From Acidobacteria bacterium UBA2161 (GTDB lineage: Bacteria; Acidobacteriota; Vicinamibacteria; Vicinamibacterales; UBA823), in assembly GCA_002328835.1 (NCBI GenBank), contig DCWN01000042.1, positions 304,758 through 334,724 of the forward strand: a stretch of DNA of 29,967 nucleotides, given 5' to 3'. Positions 1-6,873 of this stretch are shown piece by piece. A model generated the notes under the pieces. The model made no database searches. It was not told the DNA's origin and was given only the letters and a program-made list of their open reading frames with translations. Position 1 is the first letter of the stretch; each line of letters begins with the position of its first letter. Both the position numbers and the translations under genes were made by a program.

Positions 1-524
1 AGCATCGCCGCTCGCTTGCCGCCCAGCACCGACGGCGCGTCCGCCACGCCCGCGCCGCGGACCAGCTCGCCCGCCGAGGAGTCCGCCAGCAGCGCCGCCT
101 CCTCGACGAGATCGTCGAACCCGGTGCGGATGAGGAACGAACTGACGTTGAGAAACATCAGTACGCCGGCCAGGACGAAGAACGCCACCACCAGCAGGAC
201 CGGCACGAAGCCGATGAAGAGGTACGAGACGATTAGCTTCCGGCGAACCCGCCAGAGAAAGCGCCGCCGCACTTCGGCCAGCACCCTGGCCAAGCCGACC
301 AGCCCCGCGACCAGCAACACGAGCGTCGCGGCCAGGTCTGCGAATTCGAGGACCGGCGCCGTCGGCGCGATGACCAGCGTGAGGATCTTGATGAGGAGCG
401 CGGCCGAGACGGTGCGTCCAGGCCAGGACCGCACGAACCAGGCCGACACCCGGTCCGCCATCGCATGGAGCGTCAGGCGGGACAAGCCGTCGGGCGGCGC
501 GTCTCCAAGCGGTTGGGCGACCAT
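1..524 (-). CDS. Membrane sensor/phosphatase-like protein, N-terminal part (cut by window edge)
   Basis: The minus strand is open from an ATG at 524 to the window edge, giving 174 codons with no stop, so only the N-terminus is present. Hydrophobic stretches lie near residues 42-56, 64-80 and 98-127. The last is preceded by an Arg-rich segment (RRRFLWRVRRKLIVSYLF), an arrangement common just before the sensor domain of membrane histidine kinases and of SpoIIE/PP2C-type phosphatases. After the third segment an acidic, soluble stretch begins (FDDLVEEAALLADSS). The catalytic domain would lie outside the window, so the kinase or phosphatase assignment is inference. It is transcribed divergently from the trans-sulfuration enzyme gene. 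The plus-strand reading frame over the same bases is low-complexity Ser/Arg/Thr-rich and looks like a shadow. Confidence 0.6.
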   Translation of the reverse strand, partial: MVAQPLGDAPPDGLSRLTLHAMADRVSAWFVRSWPGRTVSAALLIKILTLVIAPTAPVLEFADLAATLVLLVAGLVGLARVLAEVRRRFLWRVRRKLIVSYLFIGFVPVLLVVAFFVLAGVLMFLNVSSFLIRTGFDDLVEEAALLADSSAGELVRGAGVADAPSVLGGKRAAM

Positions 525-621
525 GGCGGTTTGAAAACGAAATATATCAGATGTATCGTAGCTGCCGCCGACTGGCGCGACCGCTGCGGCTGACGACACC
601 GGACAGCCGCGAGGACTTCAC
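525..621. promoter_or_regulatory. Divergent intergenic promoter region
   Basis: These 97 bases separate two divergent genes and contain the only AT-rich patch nearby (about 538-555). On the minus strand TATATT (546 to 541) is a good -10 candidate, ending 16 bases before the ATG at 524. I see no convincing -35. On the plus strand GAGG at 611-614 is a ribosome binding site seven bases before the GTG at 622. No riboswitch-like structure is evident, although the enzyme downstream belongs to sulfur amino-acid metabolism. Confidence 0.35.
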
Positions 622-1776
622 GTGACGAACAGACCCACACGCCGCTTCAAGACGCTGTGCGTGCACGCCGGGCAGCCCCCCGACCCGACGACCGGCGCGA
701 TCGTCACGCCGATCTACCAGACCTCGACCTACGTGCAAGAAGCCCTGGGGCGGCACAAGGGCTATGAGTACTCGCGCACCCAGAACCCGACGCGCGAAGC
801 GGTCGAAGCCAACATCGCGGCGCTCGAGGGCGGCAAGGCGGCCGTTGCGTTTGCCTCGGGGATGGCCGCCATCGACGCGGTGTCGACGCTACTGCGCGCG
901 GGCGACCACGTCGTCGTGACCGAGAGCACCTACGGCGGCACCTATCGACTCTTCGAGCAGGTCGGCCGGCGGTACCAGCTCGACTTCTCGTACGTCGATA
1001 CGGGCGACCTCGACCGGATCGCCGGCGCCATGACCCCGGCCACGAAGATGCTCTTCGTGGAGACGCCGGCGAATCCCGTGCTGGACCTGACCGACCTGGC
1101 CGCCGCGGCGGAGATCACACGCGCGCGTGATGTCGCGTTCGTCGTGGACAACACGTTCGCCAGCCCGTACGTGCAGCGGCCACTCGAACACGGCGCCGAC
1201 CTCGTCGTCCACAGCACCACGAAGTATCTGAACGGGCACGCCGACAGCGTCGGCGGCATGGTCGTGGCGGCGCGTGACGACCATATCGAGTGGCTGCGGT
1301 TCGTCCAGAACGCCGCCGGCGCGATCCTGAGCCCGTTCGACTCGTGGCTCCTGCTGCGCGGCACGAAGACCCTGGCGCTGCGGATGGCACAGCACAACGC
1401 CAGCGGCCTCGCCCTGGCGCAGTACCTTGCGGACCACCCGAAGGTCGAGCGCGTCTTCTACCCCGGCCTGCCGGATCATCGACAGCACGCGCTGGCGCGG
1501 CGCCAGATGCACGGCTTCGGGGGTATGGTCGCCTTCGAGCTGGGGTCGCTCGAGGCCGCGCGCCATGTCCTCGACAGCGTCAGCGTGTTCTCGCTGGCCG
1601 AGAGCCTCGGTGGAGTCGAAAGCCTGATCAGTCATCCCGCCACGATGACCCACGCCTCGGTCCCCGCGGATGAGCGGCGGGCCCGCGGCATCACCGACGG
1701 CCTGGTGCGGCTCTCGGTCGGCATCGAGGACGTCGGCGACCTGGAAGCCGACCTTCACCAGGCGCTGGGCGCCTAG
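622..1776 (+). CDS. PLP-dependent trans-sulfuration enzyme (cystathionine gamma-synthase/lyase family)
   Basis: A 384-residue protein, full length for the Cys/Met metabolism PLP family. The family's N-terminal YSRTQNPTREAVE motif is present. The PLP-binding lysine is K201, in STTKYLNGHAD, and the C-terminal signature SLGGVESLISHPATMTHAS is intact. These enzymes act in the cytoplasm as homotetramers and make or cleave cystathionine in methionine/cysteine interconversion. Cystathionine gamma-synthase, gamma-lyase and methionine gamma-lyase cannot be separated safely by eye, so I give no symbol. The GTG at 622 is chosen because a GAGG ribosome binding site lies seven bases upstream and the first residues lead directly into the conserved domain. 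The next gene on the same strand starts 9 bases after the stop, so the two may be co-transcribed. Confidence 0.9.
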   Translation: MTNRPTRRFKTLCVHAGQPPDPTTGAIVTPIYQTSTYVQEALGRHKGYEYSRTQNPTREAVEANIAALEGGKAAVAFASGMAAIDAVSTLLRAGDHVVVTESTYGGTYRLFEQVGRRYQLDFSYVDTGDLDRIAGAMTPATKMLFVETPANPVLDLTDLAAAAEITRARDVAFVVDNTFASPYVQRPLEHGADLVVHSTTKYLNGHADSVGGMVVAARDDHIEWLRFVQNAAGAILSPFDSWLLLRGTKTLALRMAQHNASGLALAQYLADHPKVERVFYPGLPDHRQHALARRQMHGFGGMVAFELGSLEAARHVLDSVSVFSLAESLGGVESLISHPATMTHASVPADERRARGITDGLVRLSVGIEDVGDLEADLHQALGA

Positions 1777-1785
1777 TCGGCACCC

Positions 1786-2406
1786 ATGGCTCCCGCGCTC
1801 GCTATCCTCAATGCGCCGCGCCGATGGCTCCGCGGCCTGTACGACTGGACCCTACACTGGGCCGACACGCCCGTCAGCCTCGCGGCGCTCACCGGCATCG
1901 CCGTCGCCGAATCGTCGATCTTCCCGATTCCGCCCGATGTCCTGCTGATCGCGATCGTCGCGGCCAACCCGAAGCGCTGGCTCCAGGCGGCCGGGCTCTG
2001 CGCGGCCGGGTCGGTGGTCGGCGCCGCCATCGGCTACCTGATCGGCGCCGGGTTCATGGCAACCGTCGGGCAGCCGATCGTCGACTTCTACGGAGCCCAG
2101 GCGCGGTGGGAGCAGGTCGTGGCGATCTACACCGGCGTGTGGGGCGTCTGGTTCCTGGCTGGCGCGGCCTTCACGCCGATTCCGTTCAAGGTGGCGACGA
2201 TCGCCGCCGGGGCCACGGGGATGGCGTTCTGGCCGTTCCTGCTGGTCAGCTTCGTCGGCCGCTCGGGCCGGTTCTTCCTCGTCTCAACGATTCTCCGGAT
2301 CTGGGGCCCCCGCGTCCGGCAGACGATCGAGCGGAACTTCGACCTGGCCGCACTGCTCTTCCTCGCGCTGCTCGTCGGCGGCTTCCTCGTCATCCGGTTC
2401 CTCTGA
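1786..2406 (+). CDS. DedA/YqaA-type membrane protein (VTT domain)
   Basis: A 206-residue, strongly hydrophobic protein with about five membrane segments. It has hallmarks of the DedA/VTT superfamily, especially the short YqaA-like branch: an acidic residue followed by a proline-rich re-entrant motif (ESSIFPIPPDVLL), Gly-rich helices in the middle (GSVVGAAIGYLIGAGF), a second re-entrant element (TPIPFKVATIAAGATGM) and a basic motif SFVGRSGRFFLV. DedA-family proteins are inner-membrane proteins linked to lipid carrier recycling and membrane homeostasis. The exact substrate is not predictable here. It begins 9 bases after the trans-sulfuration gene. It ends 28 bases before the convergent cutA gene, with a hairpin between them. 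Confidence 0.82.
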   Translation: MAPALAILNAPRRWLRGLYDWTLHWADTPVSLAALTGIAVAESSIFPIPPDVLLIAIVAANPKRWLQAAGLCAAGSVVGAAIGYLIGAGFMATVGQPIVDFYGAQARWEQVVAIYTGVWGVWFLAGAAFTPIPFKVATIAAGATGMAFWPFLLVSFVGRSGRFFLVSTILRIWGPRVRQTIERNFDLAALLFLALLVGGFLVIRFL

Positions 2407-2433
2407 GCCGGAGCCGTACCTCGAGGCTCGGCT
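2406..2433. terminator. Candidate bidirectional terminator hairpin
   Basis: Between two convergent stop codons, AGCCGgAGCC (2406-2415) pairs with GGCTCGGCT (2425-2433) with a single bulged G, leaving a 9-base loop. Its position suits a shared terminator for the DedA-type gene and cutA. There is no T-run on either side, so confidence is modest. Confidence 0.4.
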
Positions 2434-2434
2434 G

Positions 2435-2758
2435 TCAGCCCGCCGACTCCGCCACCCAGTTCAGGTAGGCCTCGCCGCCGCCGCTCGCCGGGATGTCGAG
2501 GATCTCGGCCACGGCGTACGGATGCAGCGCCTCCACCCTGGCGTGGAGCGCCGCGACCTTCCCGGGCGTCGTCTTCATGACGACCTGGTGTTCGCTGCCC
2601 TGCTCGACCCGCCCCTCCCAGCGATAGACCGATCGCATCTCGGGGAGGATGTTCACGCACGCGGCCAGCCGCTCCGCAATCAGCGTCTGCGCCAGGTCGA
2701 GCGCTGCCTCTTCCGTCGGCATCGTCGTCAGGACAATGACACATCTGTCTGCGCTCAC
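2435..2758 (-). CDS. cutA: CutA divalent-ion tolerance protein
   Basis: A 107-residue protein matching the CutA1 family over its whole length. It has the N-terminal strand CVIVLTTMPTEEAALDLA, the family core LIAERLAACVNILPEM, the SVYRWEGRVE segment, the E-HQVVMKTT strand, and the C-terminal HPYAVAEILDIPASGG and YLNWV motifs. CutA forms compact trimers resembling PII proteins. It is linked to divalent metal (copper) tolerance, though its molecular role is unsettled. The start is a GTG at 2758. It is a single gene, convergent with the DedA-type gene and divergent from the ftsB-like gene. Confidence 0.93.
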   Translation of the reverse strand: MSADRCVIVLTTMPTEEAALDLAQTLIAERLAACVNILPEMRSVYRWEGRVEQGSEHQVVMKTTPGKVAALHARVEALHPYAVAEILDIPASGGGEAYLNWVAESAG

Positions 2759-2833
2759 GCTGCCCTCCGCGCCGCCGGCTCTATTCGCCCCGCAGCCTGC
2801 GGCCGAAATACCAGATGGACGTCCGTCTGCACC

Positions 2834-3199
2834 ATGCCGAAGATCGAACTGCCCCGCGCCCCGCGCCGAAACGCCCGACGCAAGCCGGCTCCCCCGCGCA
2901 GCCGGCGGACGCTCCAGCTCTTGCTGCTGTTCGTGACGAGCATCCTGCTGGCGGATGCGATCATCGGCGAGCGCGGCCTGCTGGAGACCTTGCGGGCGCG
3001 CCGTCGCGACACGGCCCTCCAGACCGAGATCGCCCAGCAGCGTCAGGAGAACGCACGGCTGCGAGAGCAGGCCCGGCGCCTGCGCGAGGATCCCGCGGCG
3101 ATCGAGGCGATCGCACGGCGCGACCTCGGCTTGCTCAGTCCGGGCGAGATCCTCTTCATCATCAAGGACGTCAAGCCGGCGTCTCGTCGGCTCGAATAG
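2834..3199 (+). CDS. ftsB: FtsB/DivIC-like septum formation initiator
   Basis: A 121-residue bitopic protein with the usual FtsB/DivIC plan. A basic cytoplasmic tail (about 1-26) is followed by one transmembrane helix near residues 27-44 (LQLLLLFVTSILLADAI). A coiled coil follows at about 50-86 (TALQTEIAQQRQENARLREQ), then the family's C-terminal motif DPAAIEAIARRDLGLLSPGE (86-105). FtsB works with FtsL and FtsQ in the divisome to activate septal peptidoglycan synthesis. The ATG at 2834 is chosen because the same frame upstream is low-quality Arg/Pro-rich sequence and the start sits just before a plausible short cytoplasmic tail. No strong ribosome binding site is visible. It lies upstream of the tRNA-fMet gene. 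Confidence 0.85.
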   Translation: MPKIELPRAPRRNARRKPAPPRSRRTLQLLLLFVTSILLADAIIGERGLLETLRARRRDTALQTEIAQQRQENARLREQARRLREDPAAIEAIARRDLGLLSPGEILFIIKDVKPASRRLE

Positions 3200-3230
3200 C
3201 CGAACCGCACCTCGATAGCGCGCCGTCTCG

Positions 3231-3260
3231 TTGACCCTCTCGAACGGCGCATGTTAACAT
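3231..3260 (+). promoter_or_regulatory. Putative sigma70-type promoter for the tRNA gene
   Basis: TTGACC at 3231-3236 is one mismatch from the consensus -35. With an 18-base spacer it is followed by TAACAT at 3255-3260 (or TTAACA with a 17-base spacer). The -10 lies inside a perfect 10-bp palindrome, ATGTTAACAT (3251-3260). It sits about 50 bases upstream of the tRNA-fMet gene, which is reasonable for a stable-RNA promoter with a short 5' leader. Confidence 0.5.
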
Positions 3261-3311
3261 CGTAGAGTTTGGCACCCACCCGCCGGGCCGGCGTGTGCGG
3301 TAGAATGCTGA

Positions 3312-3388
<77 letters not shown>

Positions 3389-3437
3389 ACTTTTACAACG
3401 AGTTGCAGTGTTTCCTTGTAGCCCGTGTCTTGTTTCA

Positions 3438-3453
3438 TCTAACAGCCATCTAA
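3438..3453 (+). repeat. Left copy of a 16-bp direct repeat flanking the islet
   Basis: TCTAACAGCCATCTAA occurs here and again at 4471-4486, in the same orientation and 1,033 bases apart. The two copies bracket the MazG-like gene and its partner. Each copy is itself built from overlapping CTAACAGC/CATCTAA units. The flanks differ immediately after the match (T here, C in the other copy). It resembles an att-type core or a deletion/insertion footprint. Confidence 0.7.
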
Positions 3454-3492
3454 TAACTCGGGTGAGACGGAGGATTTTCGATCCCCCCCAGG

Positions 3493-3526
3493 GGGGGAAT
3501 CGAACCCCCAACCCGCAGATTAAGAG
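3493..3526 (-). pseudogene. 3' half of a tRNA-Lys(CTT): integration or deletion scar
   Basis: Read on the minus strand, this stretch has exact tRNA geometry. A 7-base anticodon loop CTCTTAA (anticodon CTT) is followed by a 5-base 3' anticodon-stem strand TCTGC, a 5-base variable region GGGTT, and a T-arm of GGGGG, TTCGATT and CCCCC. Nothing 5' of the loop fits: the bases that should pair with TCTGC do not, no D-arm is present, and no acceptor stem or CCA follows. Homology therefore starts at the anticodon loop, a usual crossover point for tyrosine recombinases that use tRNA genes. Next to it, seven C, one A and seven G (3483-3497) form a perfect competing palindrome. Confidence 0.75.
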
Positions 3527-3599
3527 AACGACGGGCAGCCGTCCGCCGGTGTCCGCCCGCATCCAGCCGTTAGTGTGTCAACCTGCATACGAGGAAACG

Positions 3600-3950
3600 A
3601 TGAACATTGCCAAACTGCAGCAACGCCTCCGAGAGTTTACGGCTGAACGCGACTGGGACCAGTTCCATAGCCCGAAAAACCTGGCCATGGCACTCACTTC
3701 GGAGGCCGGGGAGTTGGCTGAGGTATTCCAGTGGATGTCGGAGGACCAGTCGCGGACACTCGATGAGTCCTCCACGAATATGGCCGCTGCCAAAGAGGAA
3801 CTCGCCGATGTGATGATCTACTTACTTCGCCTTACCGATGTCCTCCACATCAATCTTGAAGAGGCCGTCAACGAAAACATTGCCCTCAACGAAGCCAAGT
3901 ATCCTGTGGGCGTCTCACGAGGCAACGCAACCAAATACAACCGACGCTAG
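3600..3950 (+). CDS. MazG-like nucleotide pyrophosphohydrolase
   Basis: A 116-residue all-alpha NTP pyrophosphohydrolase of the single-domain iMazG/DCTPP1 type, which hydrolyses (d)NTPs to monophosphate and pyrophosphate. The metal-binding pattern is intact: E38 and E41 in EAGELAEVFQW, then E67 and D70 in EELADVMIYLLRL. The C-terminal ALNEAKYPV segment is also typical. The ATG at 3600 is favoured by a GAGG ribosome binding site five bases upstream. The longer frame from 3408 would run through the tRNA-Lys fragment and is not credible. The gene is less GC-rich than its surroundings, lies between 16-bp direct repeats and is followed after 11 bases by an uncharacterised gene. Roles could be nucleotide-pool sanitation or phage-related nucleotide control. 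Confidence 0.9.
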   Translation: MNIAKLQQRLREFTAERDWDQFHSPKNLAMALTSEAGELAEVFQWMSEDQSRTLDESSTNMAAAKEELADVMIYLLRLTDVLHINLEEAVNENIALNEAKYPVGVSRGNATKYNRR

Positions 3951-3961
3951 AGACTTTCCAG

Positions 3962-4465
3962 ATGGCTGGCCCAAAACTCCAAGAACGTTTTCTCCAGTGG
4001 TACGTCATCAAGAATAAGGACCGCCTCCCGCTCATCAACGGTAAGAAAGTCGTTCAGGTCATCGACAACCAGGATCGGTTCCCCGACCTCACGCTAATTC
4101 TGGACGATTCCAGCGCCGTGCCCGCTGAGGTCGAGTGGGCGTCCAGCGATTTCGTTGCACACGGACACCCCATCGATAAAATAGCCGACGAGAGTGGTGT
4201 GGTCCTCGTCCTCACGCAAGATCGAGATTTAGGGCTCGGTGTCAGGCAGATCACGCTCGACATAGATGATTTCGAAAAGTGGATCGCTAAGAACGTCACG
4301 TCCTTAGTCCGGCTGACCACCGAAGACATCCGACACCCGCAGCCCCGCACGTTTCCCAAGCTGTGGTTCACGTACATCTCTCGAAAGGGCGGAGGCGACA
4401 AGGATTTCGAGGAACAAGCGCCGCGCGGTCAAGTCGTGCAACTCCGCACAGGGACGCGGGGCTAA
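3962..4465 (+). CDS. Uncharacterised protein, possible PD-(D/E)xK-like nuclease fold
   Basis: A 167-residue soluble protein that I cannot assign to a named family. It starts 11 bases after the MazG-like gene and shares its lower GC, so the two probably travel together. A suggestive core reads PDLTLIL (41-47), then AEVEWASSDFVAHGH (55-69), then VVLVLTQD (80-87). An Asp on one strand, an E-x-E pair on the next and a following strand is the layout of PD-(D/E)xK nucleases, with E-x-E in place of E-x-K as in BamHI. The SS-x-F-x-x-HGH run recalls an element I associate with small restriction-fold-like proteins. This is motif reading only; the active site is unproven. Residues 120-167 are probably disordered. 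No signal peptide or membrane segment is seen. Confidence 0.6.
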   Translation: MAGPKLQERFLQWYVIKNKDRLPLINGKKVVQVIDNQDRFPDLTLILDDSSAVPAEVEWASSDFVAHGHPIDKIADESGVVLVLTQDRDLGLGVRQITLDIDDFEKWIAKNVTSLVRLTTEDIRHPQPRTFPKLWFTYISRKGGGDKDFEEQAPRGQVVQLRTGTRG

Positions 4466-4470
4466 TGCCG

Positions 4471-4486
4471 TCTAACAGCCATCTAA
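4471..4486 (+). repeat. Right copy of the 16-bp direct repeat; also covers gap 4466-4622
   Basis: A perfect second copy of TCTAACAGCCATCTAA (first at 3438-3453), starting five bases after the stop codon of the uncharacterised gene. It marks the right edge of the MazG islet. The remaining bases up to the lipoprotein start at 4623 are non-coding and relatively AT-rich. They contain only a GAGG ribosome binding site at 4614-4617, and I see no hairpin terminator. Confidence 0.7.
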
Positions 4487-4622
4487 CAGAGGCAGCCCAA
4501 ACCTACGAGAACGAGCGGGAATAGGACGGAGAACGAAGCGCCGGCAAGTGCTAGATAGCGAGAGCCTTACGGAACCAGCTCGAATAAGAAGGAATCAACC
4601 CTTAGTCGTCCGCGAGGACCTG

Positions 4623-5312
4623 ATGCGCATCTCTCTCATCGCGATCACCGTGTGTGCCGTCTTGAGTGCGGGCTGTGAGATTCCACTCGCCGGTCTCACG
4701 TGCTTCGTGACCGGAGACCGGCAGGCTTCTATGGCCACGTCCGGCGTGACCGAGATCCGCGTCATCGCCCGGGCCGGCTCCCTGGAGATTGCAGGGCACC
4801 CGAATCTGGGGGAGGTCCGCGCGTCCGGCACGGCGTGCGCCAACAGCCAGGCACGCCTGAACGACGTTCAGCTCCTGACCAGACGAGACGGCGATATCGT
4901 CGTGGTCGAGACCGTGACCGAACAGGGTCGACTGGATGTCAGTCTAGAGGTACCGGCCGGGTTGCCTCTCGTGGTGGACGACGCCAGCGGGTCGACCGTG
5001 GTCTCCGATGTCGCAGCGCTGGAACTCGATGACGGGTCGGGAAGCATCCGGATCGAGCGGGTAGCGGGCCACGTCTCCGTCACTGACAGGTCGGGCTCCC
5101 TCAACATCGAGCAGGTGGGGGGCAGCGTTACGATCGAGGAGGACGGTTCGGGTTCTATCCGCATCACAGACGTGACCGGGGACGTCGTGATTGAGGAAGA
5201 TGGCAGCGGGAGCATCACCGTGACCGATGTCGACGGCAGCTTCCGTGTGTTGCAGGATGGGAGTGGACGGATTCGTTCTGACCGTATCGGCGGGCAGGTC
5301 AGCATTCCATAG
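4623..5312 (+). CDS. Exported lipoprotein-like protein with DUF4097-type beta repeats
   Basis: A 229-residue protein with a hydrophobic signal (MRISLIAITVCAVLSAGC) ending in a lipobox-like Cys at 18; Ser at -3 is unusual, so lipidation is likely but not certain. Residues about 120-229 form six beta-strand repeats whose Ser-Gly turns start near S122, S139, S157, S176, S195 and S214, settling to a 19-residue period. A clean unit is DGSGSIRITDVTGDVVIEE. Such DUF4097/adhesin-like proteins are predicted to form stacked beta-helix folds on the outside of the membrane; their function is generally unknown. The ATG at 4623 is supported by GAGG five bases upstream. It is convergent with zwf and lies next to the islet, so it may be part of the same insertion or host DNA. 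Confidence 0.8.
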   Translation: MRISLIAITVCAVLSAGCEIPLAGLTCFVTGDRQASMATSGVTEIRVIARAGSLEIAGHPNLGEVRASGTACANSQARLNDVQLLTRRDGDIVVVETVTEQGRLDVSLEVPAGLPLVVDDASGSTVVSDVAALELDDGSGSIRIERVAGHVSVTDRSGSLNIEQVGGSVTIEEDGSGSIRITDVTGDVVIEEDGSGSITVTDVDGSFRVLQDGSGRIRSDRIGGQVSIP

Positions 5313-5346
5313 GGATCGCCCGTCGCCGGTGCGTCCTCGTCGCTGG

Positions 5347-6873
5347 TTACGGAGCGAGCGGGCGCCAGCGACGGCCGTCCCGGGCGAGCAGTTCGTCGGC
5401 AGCCGACGGCCCGGCGTTACCCGCCGCGTAGTTCGGAAGGTCGCGCGCCGGCAGCGCGCCCCAGACATCGAGAATCGGCGACACGGTCCGCCATCCCGCC
5501 TCGACGTTGTCGGCCCGCTGGAACAGCGTGGCATCACCCTTCATCGCGTCATAGAGCAGCGTCTCGTAGCCGGTCGACCGCATCCGGCCGAAGTAGTCGG
5601 TATACGAGAAGTCCATGTCGACCCCACCGATCTGCAGCGTGGCTGACGGCATCTTCGCGCCGAAGTGCAGCGAGATTCCCTCGTCGGGCTGGATCCGCAT
5701 CACGAGCGTGTTCGAGGCCAGTTGCTCCACCGCCGTCTCGCGGAACATCATGAACGGCGCGCGCTTGAACTGAATAGCGATTTCGGTCAGCCGCACCGGC
5801 ATCCGCTTCCCCGTCCGGACGTAGAACGGCACGCCCGCCCACCGCCAGTTGTCGACCAGCAGCTTCATCGCCACGTAGGTTTCGGTCTCCGTGTCGGCGG
5901 CCACGCTGGCTTCGGCGCGATACCCGGGCACCCGCTCGCCACCGGCGCCAGTGCCCGCGCCGTACTGGCCCCGCACGGCGCGCGCGATCACTTCCTCGGG
6001 CGCGATCGGCTGCAGCGCCTGGAGCACCTTGCCCTTCTCGTCACGGACCGCTTCGGCCTCGAACGACCCCGGCGGCTCCATCGCCGTCAGGGCGAGGAGC
6101 TGGAAGATATGGTTGGGGACCATGTCGCGCAGGGCGCCCGCGCCTTCGTAGTAGCGCCCCCGTCCCTCCACGCCGAGCTGCTCGGCCACGGTGATCTGCA
6201 CATGATCGACGTAGCGCCGGTTCCAGATCGGCTCGAAAATCCCGTTGGCGAACCGGAAGACGAGGATGTTCTGAACGGTCTCCTTCCCGAGGTAGTGGTC
6301 GATCCGGTAGATCTGCGACTCGCGCAGGGCCCCCTTGAGCGCACCGTTCAACGCCTCGGCCGACTCGAGGTCGCGGCCGAACGGCTTCTCGACGACGACG
6401 CGCCGCCAGCCGGTATCGCCTTCCGCGGCCAATCCGGCGGCCCCCAGCTCGGTGACGATCGGCGCGAAGAACTCCGGCGGGGTTGCCAGGTAGAAGAGAC
6501 GGTTTCCCCCGGTGCGACGGTCGGCATCGACGCCGTCGAGCGCGGTCACGAGCCGACTGAACGCTCCCGGCTCGCCGAGCCTCCCCCGCACGTAGTGCAG
6601 CCGCCCGGCGAGCCAGGCCCAGAGATCGCGGTCGAGGCCGCCGTCGACGTGCGGGTCGATCCGCTCGGCAAGGTGATCGCGGAAGGCTTCGTCGGTGTAA
6701 TCACGCCCGCCGAACCCGACGACGGCGAACTGGTCCGACAGCAGCCTGTGCCGGGCGAGGTGATACAGCGCGGGCACGAGCTTCCGCATCGTCAGATCGC
6801 CGCCCGCACCGAAGATCACCATCGCGTTCGGTCCGGCTGGCGTGGCGTGGAACGGATCGGTGCGCGTGGTCAT
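5347..6873 (-). CDS. zwf: Glucose-6-phosphate 1-dehydrogenase
   Basis: A 508-residue cytoplasmic enzyme that oxidises glucose-6-phosphate to 6-phosphogluconolactone with NAD(P)+. The nucleotide-binding loop GAGGDLTMRKL is at 22-32, EKPFGRDLESA follows, and the substrate/catalytic signature RIDHYLGKE is at 190-198 (H193). Length is normal for the family. The ATG at 6873 overlaps the stop of gnd by four bases (ATGA), implying translational coupling; a longer frame upstream would run inside gnd and is a shadow. It is the last gene of pgi-gnd-zwf. No 6-phosphogluconolactonase gene is seen in the window. Confidence 0.96.
   Translation of the reverse strand: MTTRTDPFHATPAGPNAMVIFGAGGDLTMRKLVPALYHLARHRLLSDQFAVVGFGGRDYTDEAFRDHLAERIDPHVDGGLDRDLWAWLAGRLHYVRGRLGEPGAFSRLVTALDGVDADRRTGGNRLFYLATPPEFFAPIVTELGAAGLAAEGDTGWRRVVVEKPFGRDLESAEALNGALKGALRESQIYRIDHYLGKETVQNILVFRFANGIFEPIWNRRYVDHVQITVAEQLGVEGRGRYYEGAGALRDMVPNHIFQLLALTAMEPPGSFEAEAVRDEKGKVLQALQPIAPEEVIARAVRGQYGAGTGAGGERVPGYRAEASVAADTETETYVAMKLLVDNWRWAGVPFYVRTGKRMPVRLTEIAIQFKRAPFMMFRETAVEQLASNTLVMRIQPDEGISLHFGAKMPSATLQIGGVDMDFSYTDYFGRMRSTGYETLLYDAMKGDATLFQRADNVEAGWRTVSPILDVWGALPARDLPNYAAGNAGPSAADELLARDGRRWRPLAP

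Noticed and set aside
525..621. SAM riboswitch upstream of the trans-sulfuration gene
   Set aside because: The gap is only 97 bases, carries promoter elements for the divergent gene, and shows none of the nested helices of known SAM riboswitches.
889..1758. Long minus-strand frame opposite the trans-sulfuration enzyme gene
   Set aside because: It is a shadow produced by GC-rich codon bias; the plus-strand frame has full family motifs including the PLP lysine.
2127..2744. Minus-strand frame overlapping cutA and the DedA-type gene
   Set aside because: It overlaps two well-supported genes, and its translation has no family resemblance.
3437..4487. Integron attC sites flanking the MazG islet
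   Set aside because: ATCTAAC and GTCTAAC in the direct repeats fit RYYYAAC, but the only nearby partner (GTTAGTG at 3569-3575) breaks GTTRRRY at two positions. No palindromic attC fold joins them and no integrase is present.
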